This document shows, piece after piece, positions 29,381 to 36,314 of a stretch of 64,000 nt of DNA. The stretch is taken from NCBI RefSeq assembly GCF_009757775.1, contig NZ_RHLK01000013.1:1-64000 (forward strand), given 5' to 3'. Each line of letters begins with the position of its first letter. Positions within the stretch are counted from its first letter, which is position 1. The notes beneath the pieces were generated by a model that saw only the letters and a program-made list of their open reading frames with translations, made no database searches and was not told the origin of the DNA. Made by a program: the position numbers and the translations under genes. Source of the stretch: Paenibacillus lutrae (lineage in GTDB: Bacteria; Bacillota; Bacilli; Paenibacillales; NBRC-103111).

Positions 29381-30424
29381 ATGAAATTCAAAAAACGGTC
29401 GAAGCCGATTCACCCTGCTATTTTATGGACGACTCTCGTATGTTCGGGTCTGCTGTTTGTGACGATCCTGATTCCTGCTCTTCTAGTAAGTAAAGAGGAT
29501 ACGTCAACTGAAATGCTGCAAGAACCGGAAGCGGGCGGAGCGGATGTGAAGCCGGTCATGGTACCGATCTACTTGTCCAAACAGCAGCAGGTCCGTACCG
29601 TAAGCTTGGAAGAGTATGTACGGGGAGTGGTCGCCGCAGAGATGCCCGCTGATTTTTCTCCGGAGGCGTTAAAAGCTCAGGCAATGGCCGCTCGGACGTA
29701 TATGGTAAGGAGAATTCTGGAGAAGGATTTCAGTAATGTGCCGGTCAAAGAGGCTTGGGTGACCGATACGATCCAGCATCAGGCCTACGCGACAGAGGAG
29801 CAGCTGCATAGACAGTGGACAGGCTCCTCCTACGAAACCAACTTCCGTAAGATTGAGGCAGCCGTGAAGGCAACAGAAGGCAAAATCATTACCTATTCAG
29901 GCCGGCCTATACAGGCGACCTTTTTCTCTACTTCGAATGGATACACGGAGAATGCCAAAGAAGTCTGGGGATCGGAAGTGCCATATTTAAAATCTGTCGT
30001 CAGTCCCTGGGACGCCGAGCTTTCCCCGAAGTTCAAGCAGAATCTTTCCTTTTCCTATAAGGATGTCTTACACAAGATGGGTCTTCCAAATTCCAATGCA
30101 GCAGCGGGAAGCGAGAGCGTCCGTATCTTAGAACGAACCGGATCCAAGCGGGTCAAAAAGGTCTCTATAGGAGGCAAAACATTCAGCGGTAGAGAAGTAA
30201 GAGAAAAACTGGGGCTGAATTCTACTGATTTCGAGGTAACAGGCAGCGGTAGCAGTTGGACATTCAAAGTCTCGGGTTACGGACATGGCGTAGGGATGAG
30301 TCAGTGGGGAGCCAATGGGATGGCGCTGGACGGCAAAAAAGCGGAAGAGATCATCGCTTATTATTATGCGGGTACACAAATAGCTGTAGCCTCTTCTCTA
30401 TTGAACCAGCTGGAGTTGCAGTAA
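29381..30424 (+). CDS. spoIID: Stage II sporulation protein D
   Basis: A 347-residue lytic transglycosylase of the SpoIID/LytB family that works with SpoIIM and SpoIIP to degrade septal peptidoglycan during forespore engulfment. One N-terminal membrane anchor covers about residues 13-35. The catalytic Glu is in VVAAEMPADFSPEALKAQAMAART, and the C-terminal GYGHGVGMSQWGANGMA is conserved. Start ATG follows CGGAGGCGCTTCT. Expression under sigma-E is known in B. subtilis, but I could not identify a clear sigma-E promoter here. The position between murA and spoIIQ matches B. subtilis. Confidence 0.96.
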   Translation: MKFKKRSKPIHPAILWTTLVCSGLLFVTILIPALLVSKEDTSTEMLQEPEAGGADVKPVMVPIYLSKQQQVRTVSLEEYVRGVVAAEMPADFSPEALKAQAMAARTYMVRRILEKDFSNVPVKEAWVTDTIQHQAYATEEQLHRQWTGSSYETNFRKIEAAVKATEGKIITYSGRPIQATFFSTSNGYTENAKEVWGSEVPYLKSVVSPWDAELSPKFKQNLSFSYKDVLHKMGLPNSNAAAGSESVRILERTGSKRVKKVSIGGKTFSGREVREKLGLNSTDFEVTGSGSSWTFKVSGYGHGVGMSQWGANGMALDGKKAEEIIAYYYAGTQIAVASSLLNQLELQ

Positions 30425-30450
30425 CCTGCTAGAATTTCTTTTCTGCAAAT

Positions 30451-30478
30451 GTATAAAACTCTCAAACGTGTCAAGAAT
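30451..30478 (+). promoter_or_regulatory. Possible sigma-F promoter of spoIIQ
   Basis: GTATA (30451-30455) and GTCAAGAAT (30470-30478) approximate the sigma-F elements GYATA and GGnnAnAnT with a 14-nt spacer, 22 nt before the start codon. spoIIQ is a sigma-F gene in B. subtilis. Confidence 0.4.
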
Positions 30479-30499
30479 GGTTACTGAGGTGATAACCAT

Positions 30500-31243
30500 A
30501 TGAGAGATGGAAAACAAGAGTTTCAAAAGAAGGAAGACGCTCCCCAAACTGCAATGGGAGCCGCAAATGTACCTAACTCCGCATGGAAAAGATTTTTAGC
30601 CAAAAAGTGGGTATTCCCGGCAACCTATGTAGCGGCAGCGGCAATTATCTTAACCATAATGTGGGTCTATCAGGATGCGATGGAGAAACCGGTAGCAATA
30701 GACACACCGGCCAACGTCCAGTCCGATAAACCTGCAGGCGAAACGGCTGGCAAAGACAATGCCGTTGCGGTAGGCGCCAAAGCCGAGAGTATGCAATGGC
30801 CGGTCAAAGACCGCAGCCAAGTCACGGTTACTCTCCCGTCTTACGACAGCAAGGCTTCCAATGAAGCCAAACAAGCCGCGATGGTAGAATACGGCGATAC
30901 TCTTACGCCGCATGTCGGTATTGACCTGGCACGTAGTGACAAGCAAGCTTTTGAAGTAAGTGCTGCACTGAGCGGTAAAGTAACAGCGGTTGATAAGAAT
31001 CCTGTTGTAGGCAACCTGGTTGAAATCACGCACGAGAATGGTCTTGTAACCGTGTACCAGAGTCTGGGTGATGTTAAAGTGGCTGCCGGTGCAACTGTGA
31101 AGCAGGGCGAGATTATTGCACAAGCCGGCCGTAACGAGCTGGAGAAAGATCAAGGGGTTCATCTTCACTTCGAAGTACGCAAAGGTGAAGCAGGGGCAGT
31201 GGAACTTCCGGAACAGCTTCTTCCGGAATTTAAACAGCAATAA
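30500..31243 (+). CDS. spoIIQ: Stage II sporulation protein Q (LytM/M23 domain)
   Basis: A 247-residue forespore membrane protein that binds SpoIIIAH across the engulfing membranes. There is one membrane helix (about residues 36-55), an Ala/Lys-rich linker, and an M23 domain from about residue 95. Zinc-ligand residues are intact: H138 and D142 in HVGID, and H221/H223 in HLHF. B. subtilis SpoIIQ has lost one His and is inactive, whereas clostridial SpoIIQ keeps it, so this protein could be an active endopeptidase. Start ATG is preceded by GAGGTGATAACC. Its terminator follows. Confidence 0.93.
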   Translation: MRDGKQEFQKKEDAPQTAMGAANVPNSAWKRFLAKKWVFPATYVAAAAIILTIMWVYQDAMEKPVAIDTPANVQSDKPAGETAGKDNAVAVGAKAESMQWPVKDRSQVTVTLPSYDSKASNEAKQAAMVEYGDTLTPHVGIDLARSDKQAFEVSAALSGKVTAVDKNPVVGNLVEITHENGLVTVYQSLGDVKVAAGATVKQGEIIAQAGRNELEKDQGVHLHFEVRKGEAGAVELPEQLLPEFKQQ

Positions 31244-31254
31244 AATGAATCTTG

Positions 31255-31284
31255 GCGGACAGGTAAACCTGTCCGCTTTTTTTT
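31255..31284 (+). terminator. Terminator of spoIIQ
   Basis: A perfect 9-bp stem GCGGACAGG/CCTGTCCGC, TAAA loop, then eight T. Confidence 0.95.
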
Positions 31285-31396
31285 CGTGAATTTGCTGGGA
31301 TAGCAGATTGGAGGCAATAAGGCCGAATTAGGACAGGCTGATATCTTGTCCGTCAAAATAAATGGACGGAAATGGCTTGTCGGCCAAGGAAACAAA

Positions 31397-31424
31397 GAAT
31401 ATTAGGCCCTGCCTCTCATATAAT
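31397..31424 (+). promoter_or_regulatory. Sigma-E promoter of spoIIID
   Basis: GAATATT (31397-31403) and CATATAAT (31417-31424), 13 nt apart, match sigma-E -35 (ATA-containing) and -10 (CATACAAT-like) elements. They lie 34 nt before the GTG start. spoIIID is a sigma-E gene in B. subtilis. Confidence 0.6.
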
Positions 31425-31457
31425 GTACCAAACTATCCGAGTAGGGAGGCGAGGGGA

Positions 31458-31748
31458 GTGCACGATTACATCAAAGAGCGAACCATTAAGATCGGAACTT
31501 GCATCGTTGAGACGAGAAACACGGTTCGCACCATAGCGAAGGAGTTTGGAGTTTCCAAAAGCACGGTGCACAAAGATTTGACGGAGAGGCTGCCCGAGAT
31601 CAACCCGGAGCTGGCCAACCAGGTCAAAACGATCCTCGAGTATCACAAATCCATCCGGCATCTTAGGGGAGGGGAAGCGACCAAAATCAAATATCGCAAG
31701 ACGAAAAACGTCAAATCCGCCGAACCGCTTGTTACGGTTAAATCCTGA
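31458..31748 (+). CDS. spoIIID: Sporulation transcription factor SpoIIID
   Basis: A 96-residue mother-cell DNA-binding protein that modulates sigma-E and sigK transcription. The helix-turn-helix is IAKEFGVSKSTVHKDLTERL (about residues 23-42), followed by the basic C-terminal helix with YHKSIRHLRGGEATKIKY. It starts at GTG 31458 (VHDYIKERTIKIG), matching the B. subtilis N-terminus and preceded by GAGGGGA. The open frame continues upstream to 31362, but those residues are not SpoIIID-like. The basic C-terminal tail differs from B. subtilis. Confidence 0.97.
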   Translation: MHDYIKERTIKIGTCIVETRNTVRTIAKEFGVSKSTVHKDLTERLPEINPELANQVKTILEYHKSIRHLRGGEATKIKYRKTKNVKSAEPLVTVKS

Positions 31749-31916
31749 TTCCCGAGGCCCGCCCTTCCTTCCGGAAAATTGTCGAAAAGAATCTCAAAAA
31801 AGAGGAGTTTCTGTTTTTTTCAACGAAATTAGCTTATAATGAAAAATATGTATACTATTCGAAGCACCGCTTCAGTTTATGGGGATGGACGGTTAGTTTA
31901 GGGAGGATTCAGTTTC

Positions 31917-32915
31917 ATGTTTAGTAAGGATATCGGAATCGATTTGGGCACTGCGAACGTCTTGATTCATGTGAAAGGACGCGGCGTAGTGCTTGATGAG
32001 CCCTCGGTAGTGGCAATCGAAAGCGATACAAAGCGTGTACTTGCGGTTGGTGAAGAAGCAAGAAGAATGGTCGGGCGTACACCCGGCAGCATTGTGGCGA
32101 TTCGCCCTCTTCGTGATGGCGTAATCGCCGATTTTGAAATCACGGAAGCCATGCTTAAGTATTTCATCTCCAAAATCGGAGGTAAAAGTTGGTACTCACA
32201 TCCTAGGATCCTCATCTGCGCCCCGACCAACATAACCTCTGTGGAGCAAAAGGCGATTAGAGAAGCGGCCGAACGCAGCGGAGCCCGGGAAGTTTTCATG
32301 GAAGAAGAACCGAAGGCTGCTGCCATCGGCGCCGGAATGGATATTTATCAGCCGAGCGGTAATATGGTAGTGGATATCGGCGGAGGGACGACAGATGTAG
32401 CTGTTCTTTCTATGGGAGACGTCGTCACCTCCTCCTCCATCAAGATTGCCGGCGATAAGTTTGATACGGCGATCACGAAGTATATCAAGAACAAATACAA
32501 ATTGTTAATCGGAGAACGCACATCCGAAGATATTAAGATCAAAATCGGTACGGTACAAGCTGATTCATCCTTGTCTGAAATGGATATTCGCGGCCGGGAT
32601 ATGGTGTCGGGGCTGCCGCTTACCGTTACGATCCGCTCCAGTGAAGTACAGGAAGCGCTATGGGATCCGATTTCTTCCATTGTCACTGCAGCAAAAAGTG
32701 TATTAGAACGTACACCTCCAGAACTTTCTGCCGATATAATAGATAGAGGGGTTATTTTGACAGGCGGCGGAGCTATGCTGCATGGCTTGGATCAACTGCT
32801 GGCGGACGAGCTTAAGGTTCCTGTCCTTATTGCGGAAGATCCTATGCATTGTGTAGTAAAAGGCACGGGCATCATGCTCGACAACCTGGATAAAGTGACC
32901 AAACGAAAATTCTGA
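31917..32915 (+). CDS. mbl: MreB-like cell-shape protein Mbl
   Basis: A 332-residue bacterial actin that guides lateral-wall synthesis. The phosphate-1 loop is IGIDLGTANVLI at the N-terminus, the phosphate-2 loop VVDIGGGTTDVAVLS near residues 145-160, and the adenosine motif VILTGGGAMLHGLDQ near 278-292. GVVLDEPSVVAI also fits Mbl. GGGAGGATTCAGTTTC precedes the ATG. A TATAAT at 31835-31840 suggests a sigma-A promoter, with a poor -35. The order spoIIID-mbl-flhO-flhP is as in B. subtilis. Confidence 0.96.
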   Translation: MFSKDIGIDLGTANVLIHVKGRGVVLDEPSVVAIESDTKRVLAVGEEARRMVGRTPGSIVAIRPLRDGVIADFEITEAMLKYFISKIGGKSWYSHPRILICAPTNITSVEQKAIREAAERSGAREVFMEEEPKAAAIGAGMDIYQPSGNMVVDIGGGTTDVAVLSMGDVVTSSSIKIAGDKFDTAITKYIKNKYKLLIGERTSEDIKIKIGTVQADSSLSEMDIRGRDMVSGLPLTVTIRSSEVQEALWDPISSIVTAAKSVLERTPPELSADIIDRGVILTGGGAMLHGLDQLLADELKVPVLIAEDPMHCVVKGTGIMLDNLDKVTKRKF

Positions 32916-32928
32916 TAGAGGGTGACTT

Positions 32929-33744
32929 ATGCTTAGGGGATTATATACTGCGGCATCTGGTATGACGACGCAGCAGCGCAAGCACGATACCGTTACCAAT
33001 AACATTGCCAACATGAATACACCTGGTTTTAAGCAAGAAACGACCTCAGCCCGTTCTTTTCCGGAAATTCTTATTTCCCGGATTAACGGTGGACAAGACT
33101 CCGCCGGAACTGTAAGCGTCGGACGTCTGCATACGGGTGTGTTTGCGGAGGAAACGATTCGGAAGATGCAGCAGGGTGATTTGCAGCAGACCGGCAATGT
33201 GCTTGATTATGCCTTAGTCTCGGACATTCAGGTAAACGGGCTGAACTTTGACAATGGCGGCAAGGCTATTCGTCCGGATGGAACGGTCGCCTATCAGCCG
33301 CAGGCATTGTTTGTCGTTGAGAATCCCCAGAATCCTGGAGATTTGCGATATACGCGTAACGGCAAGTTTACGGTAGATGCAGAGGGATACGTCGCGAATA
33401 CGGATGGATACCGGGTTCTGGGAGCGGATGGTCAGCCGATGCTCTATAATCCGGCCAATCCTCCTGCTCCGCTTGTCAGGAAAGTAGACAATCCGAATGT
33501 TCTTCTTCCGCAGGGTAACGGATTGTTTGCCGTAAGCGAAGAAGATCAGCAGCAGATCGTGGCTCTAGCCGCGAACGATCAGGTTGAGGTCCGCAATGGA
33601 TTCGTAGAACGCTCCAACGTGGATCCGACTCAGGCTATGGTAGATATGACAACGGCTGCGCGCGCTTATGAAGCCAACCAGAAGATGATCCAGTTCTATG
33701 ACCGCAGCATGGACAAGCTAGTCAATGAAGTGGGCCGTGTATAA
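32929..33744 (+). CDS. flhO: Flagellar rod protein FlhO (FlgF/FlgG-like)
   Basis: A 271-residue flagellar basal-body rod protein. The N-terminal rod signature TVTNNIANMNTPGFKQ and the C-terminal MVDMTTAARAYEANQKMIQ helix are typical of FlgBCFG proteins that form coiled coils in the rod. It starts 13 nt after mbl with GAGGGTGACTT as ribosome site, so it is probably expressed from the mbl promoter. The central domain shows FVVENPQNPGDLRYTRNGKF. Confidence 0.92.
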   Translation: MLRGLYTAASGMTTQQRKHDTVTNNIANMNTPGFKQETTSARSFPEILISRINGGQDSAGTVSVGRLHTGVFAEETIRKMQQGDLQQTGNVLDYALVSDIQVNGLNFDNGGKAIRPDGTVAYQPQALFVVENPQNPGDLRYTRNGKFTVDAEGYVANTDGYRVLGADGQPMLYNPANPPAPLVRKVDNPNVLLPQGNGLFAVSEEDQQQIVALAANDQVEVRNGFVERSNVDPTQAMVDMTTAARAYEANQKMIQFYDRSMDKLVNEVGRV

Positions 33745-33780
33745 TACAATGAGAATGCCAACTCCATTGGAAATGTTCGA

Positions 33781-33800
33781 GGGCTTTCGGTTGAAAGCCC
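33781..33800 (+). repeat. Perfect hairpin in front of the flhP ribosome site
   Basis: GGGCTTTC, loop GGTT, GAAAGCCC. It is immediately followed by the GGAGGAG of flhP. There is no T run, so processing, stability or translational control is more likely than termination. Confidence 0.7.
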
Positions 33801-33813
33801 GGAGGAGACCACA

Positions 33814-34692
33814 ATGAATAATTCGATTATAAACGCATCGATTTCGATGCAGGGGCTGCAGCAGAAGCTGGATATTCTAGCTAATAACATGGCTAATGCG
33901 GATACTGTGGGCTACAAGAAGAAGGAAGCGAGCTTTCAGAACGTCCTGACGAATGTTCTGGGAGAGCCGGAAGGCTTTCGTCAGAATGGACGGATGACGC
34001 CGCTCGGCCTGCCACAAGGCTGGGGAGCCAGGCTGGTGGGCCTGCAGAGCAATATGAAGCAGGGAAGCCTGAATCAGACGGACAATCCTTACGACCTGGC
34101 TATTGAAGGCGACGGTCTGTTTGAAGTAACGGTGCCTGGATCACAGGAACCGGTATGGACACGTGACGGTTCATTCAAATTAAGCGTCTATGAGAAAGTC
34201 GATCCTGCAACAGGAGCCCGTACCAAAGCAATGGGATTGACGACCAAAGACGGCTATTTCGTTAAGGATGCCGCGAACAATGAACCTATACAAATCGCGA
34301 TCAACCCCGCAGATCCGACTCTGCAGAATACCCGGGTAAGAATCGATGAGCTGGGCCGCGTTTATGTGCGCAATCAGTCCGATCCTGCGGATGCGGGTAG
34401 AATGGCTGGGCAAATTAAGCTGGTAAAGGTTGTGGCCCCGCAACTGCTGACCGAAGCAGACGGGAACTATTTCCGTATACCGCCTAACATCGCGCAGAAT
34501 ACTGTGTTAACACCTGTAAACACAACAGCGGATGGTGTAGCCGTGAAGCAGGGCTTCATTGAGAAATCCAATGTAAGCCTGCAGGATGAGATGACGGAAC
34601 TAATTATGGTTCAGCGGGCATTTCAGCTTAATTCCAGAGCGATTTCTTCAGCGGATACGATGATGGGGCTCGCTAATAACCTGCGTGGGTAA
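33814..34692 (+). CDS. flhP: Flagellar rod protein FlhP (FlgG-like)
   Basis: A 292-residue rod protein, paralogous to FlhO. ILANNMANADTVGYKKKE is the N-terminal rod motif. AIEGDGLFEVTVPGSQEPVWTRDG belongs to the central Dc domain. The C-terminus has EMTELIMVQRAFQLNSRAI. GGAGGAGACCACA precedes the ATG. FlhO and FlhP are both needed for rod completion in B. subtilis. Confidence 0.93.
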   Translation: MNNSIINASISMQGLQQKLDILANNMANADTVGYKKKEASFQNVLTNVLGEPEGFRQNGRMTPLGLPQGWGARLVGLQSNMKQGSLNQTDNPYDLAIEGDGLFEVTVPGSQEPVWTRDGSFKLSVYEKVDPATGARTKAMGLTTKDGYFVKDAANNEPIQIAINPADPTLQNTRVRIDELGRVYVRNQSDPADAGRMAGQIKLVKVVAPQLLTEADGNYFRIPPNIAQNTVLTPVNTTADGVAVKQGFIEKSNVSLQDEMTELIMVQRAFQLNSRAISSADTMMGLANNLRG

Positions 34693-34713
34693 TACGTAAA
34701 GGAGGCGATTCTC

Positions 34714-34965
34714 ATGTCAACGGAAGCAAACAATGAGGAGAAACCTTCCCGGACGGAGCAGAGCAGCAGCAAGCCGAAGAAACGCTCTTCGGGTGTATCG
34801 ACCGCACTTCGCATCCTCACAATATTGCGCATCCCGCTCATATGTTTGGCCGCTCTATTTATCGGGCTTTGGCTGGGGTATGCGTGGTTTGGTGGACAGC
34901 CCGCATCAGATATATTTAAAATCAGCACATGGAAACATCTTTTTAATCTGGTGTTTGCAGACTGA
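34714..34965 (+). CDS. Small membrane protein of the EpuA / RNA polymerase beta-associated family
   Basis: An 83-residue protein with a charged, Ser/Lys-rich N-terminus (residues 1-27), one membrane helix (about 36-57, ILRIPLICLAALFIGLWLGY) and the C-terminal ISTWKHLFNLVF. This matches the EpuA family, often annotated as DNA-directed RNA polymerase subunit beta because of its gene name; it has no polymerase features. GGAGGCGATTCTC precedes the ATG. It is 21 nt after flhP and probably in the same transcript. Function is unknown. Confidence 0.75.
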   Translation: MSTEANNEEKPSRTEQSSSKPKKRSSGVSTALRILTILRIPLICLAALFIGLWLGYAWFGGQPASDIFKISTWKHLFNLVFAD

Positions 34966-34972
34966 GCCTTCC

Positions 34973-34998
34973 GCTCCCGCAAGGGAGTTTTCTTTTTG
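34973..34998 (+). terminator. Weak terminator of the mbl-flhO-flhP transcript
   Basis: CTCCC, loop GCAA, GGGAG, then TTTTCTTTTT. The stem is short but the U tract is good. Confidence 0.55.
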
Positions 34999-35082
34999 CC
35001 TTAAGAAACGGTATAATGGAAAACAATGAAAATCAGGAAAAGTGCCTCGTAACCAGCCGGAGTCATAGAAAGGGAGAGACGA

Positions 35083-35637
35083 TTGAATTTACCAAACCTG
35101 CTTACTATAAGCCGATTTTTTCTAATTCCCGTCTATCTGTATATTTTCTATGAAGGCTATACGAAAATGGCTTTTCTTATTGTCGTCCTTGCAGGCATCA
35201 CTGATATTGTAGACGGATACATTGCCCGTAAGCGGAACCTGGTGACACAACTGGGGATTATGCTCGATCCGCTTGCCGATAAGCTGATGATGATTGCGGT
35301 CATCATTTCCCTGTTAAGCTCCGGGATGATCCCATGGCTGGCAGCGGTGGCATTTTTTATCCGGGATATCGGCATGATCGTCGGGTCGGCTTTTTTTCAT
35401 TTTCGCGGCAAGAATACGCTGCCCGCTAATGCGATGGGCAAGCTGACGACGGTATTGTATTACTTGGCCGTGCTGCTGATCATTTTCCGTATTCCATATG
35501 CGACGGAGTACCTCATTGCCGTTATTCTATTTTCTTTCGTTACCTCCATTATTTATGTGGTTCAGTTCGCTGCTGCGAACCCAAGTAAGCAAGAATTGTT
35601 GCGCGAGCAGTCGGCTCCGGTAAAAAAAGGGTCATAA
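35083..35637 (+). CDS. CDP-alcohol phosphatidyltransferase (PgsA-like)
   Basis: A 184-residue integral membrane enzyme. The family motif DG(x)2AR(x)8G(x)3D(x)3D is complete: DIVDGYIARKR followed by QLGIMLDPLADK (about residues 42-66). Several membrane helices follow, and the N-terminus NLPNLLTISRFFLIP is typical of CDP-diacylglycerol-glycerol-3-phosphate 3-phosphatidyltransferases. The exact alcohol acceptor cannot be decided from sequence. It starts at TTG 35083 after AAGGGAGAG. A TATAAT at 35012-35017 suggests a separate promoter with a poor -35. Confidence 0.88.
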   Translation: MNLPNLLTISRFFLIPVYLYIFYEGYTKMAFLIVVLAGITDIVDGYIARKRNLVTQLGIMLDPLADKLMMIAVIISLLSSGMIPWLAAVAFFIRDIGMIVGSAFFHFRGKNTLPANAMGKLTTVLYYLAVLLIIFRIPYATEYLIAVILFSFVTSIIYVVQFAAANPSKQELLREQSAPVKKGS

Positions 35638-35685
35638 AGACCTTGTTCGAACCCTGAAAAATTGTTTATAAAAGATAGGGAAGAT

Positions 35686-35731
35686 AAAAAAGAGCATATT
35701 CTACGGTCTAGCGTGACCGCAAAATACGCTC
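35686..35731 (-). terminator. Intrinsic terminator on the minus strand (candidate small RNA 3' end)
   Basis: Read on the minus strand, GAGCGTATTTTGCGGTC and GACCGTAGAATATGCTC form a 17-bp stem around ACGCTA with three G-U wobbles and no mismatch, followed by six T. Read on the plus strand the same positions are A-C mismatches and no T run follows. No minus-strand gene is visible upstream, so it probably ends a short untranslated RNA. A second perfect hairpin, CCTTCAC/GTGAAGG (35744-35767), would lie inside that RNA. No minus-strand promoter could be fixed. Confidence 0.65.
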
Positions 35732-35778
35732 CCCTTATATCAACCTTCACTTCTGCAGTCGTGAAGGAATATGTTTAG

Positions 35779-35799
35779 TTTGGGTTGATTCAAACCAAA
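35779..35799. promoter_or_regulatory. Operator-like palindrome upstream of fabZ
   Basis: TTTGG-G-TTGA-T-TCAA-A-CCAAA is a 21-bp near-perfect palindrome, directly followed by TATACA (35801-35806), a possible -10. A -35 would fall inside the palindrome, so a bound protein would block RNA polymerase. It does not fit the FapR or FabT consensus well. Confidence 0.5.
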
Positions 35800-35836
35800 A
35801 TATACAAACGTAAGAGTATTGGAAGGAGTAACAAGC

Positions 35837-36265
35837 ATGTTGGACAGCAAACAAATCCAGGAAATTATCCCTCACCGCTACCCGTTTTTATTGGTAGACC
35901 GTATTTTGGAGGTAGAAGACGGGGTGCGTGCCGTCGGTCTCAAAAACGTAACCGTTAACGAACCCTTTTTTCAAGGGCACTTTCCAGGTTATCCGGTTAT
36001 GCCGGGAGTCCTTATTACAGAGGCGCTTGCACAAGTTGGCGCGTTTGCTATTCTGAATGTGGAAGCTAACCATGGCAAAATCGGCCTTCTTGCAGGGATT
36101 GATAACTTCCGTTTTCGCAGACAAGTCGTGCCGGGAGATACACTAACGCTGAAAGTAAACATTACCCGGCTGAAGGGTACAATCGGTAAGGGCCAGGCTA
36201 CGGCTAAGGTAGGAGACGAGCTGGTAGCGGAAGGCGAGATTATGTTTGCTATTGTAAACGCTTAG
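35837..36265 (+). CDS. fabZ: 3-hydroxyacyl-ACP dehydratase FabZ
   Basis: A 142-residue hot-dog-fold enzyme that dehydrates 3-hydroxyacyl-ACP in type II fatty acid synthesis. Catalytic residues are H48 in [13 protein letters not shown] and E62 in [24 protein letters not shown] is the N-terminal signature. ATG 35837 is preferred to the in-frame TTG at 35819, because GGAAGGAG lies between them. It is located near mbl/flhP as is ywpB in B. subtilis. Confidence 0.96.
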   Translation: MLDSKQIQEIIPHRYPFLLVDRILEVEDGVRAVGLKNVTVNEPFFQGHFPGYPVMPGVLITEALAQVGAFAILNVEANHGKIGLLAGIDNFRFRRQVVPGDTLTLKVNITRLKGTIGKGQATAKVGDELVAEGEIMFAIVNA

Positions 36266-36314
36266 GAATCAAAGCGATGATTCAGTATCATTTTAAATAA
36301 GGGGACGATAACGA

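Noticed and set aside
34714-34965. Annotation as RNA polymerase beta subunit
   Set aside because: The 83-residue membrane protein has no polymerase features; the name is a database artefact of the EpuA family.
35692-35731. Plus-strand terminator of the pgsA-like gene
   Set aside because: On the plus strand the stem has three mismatches and no T run; the pairing is complete only on the minus strand.
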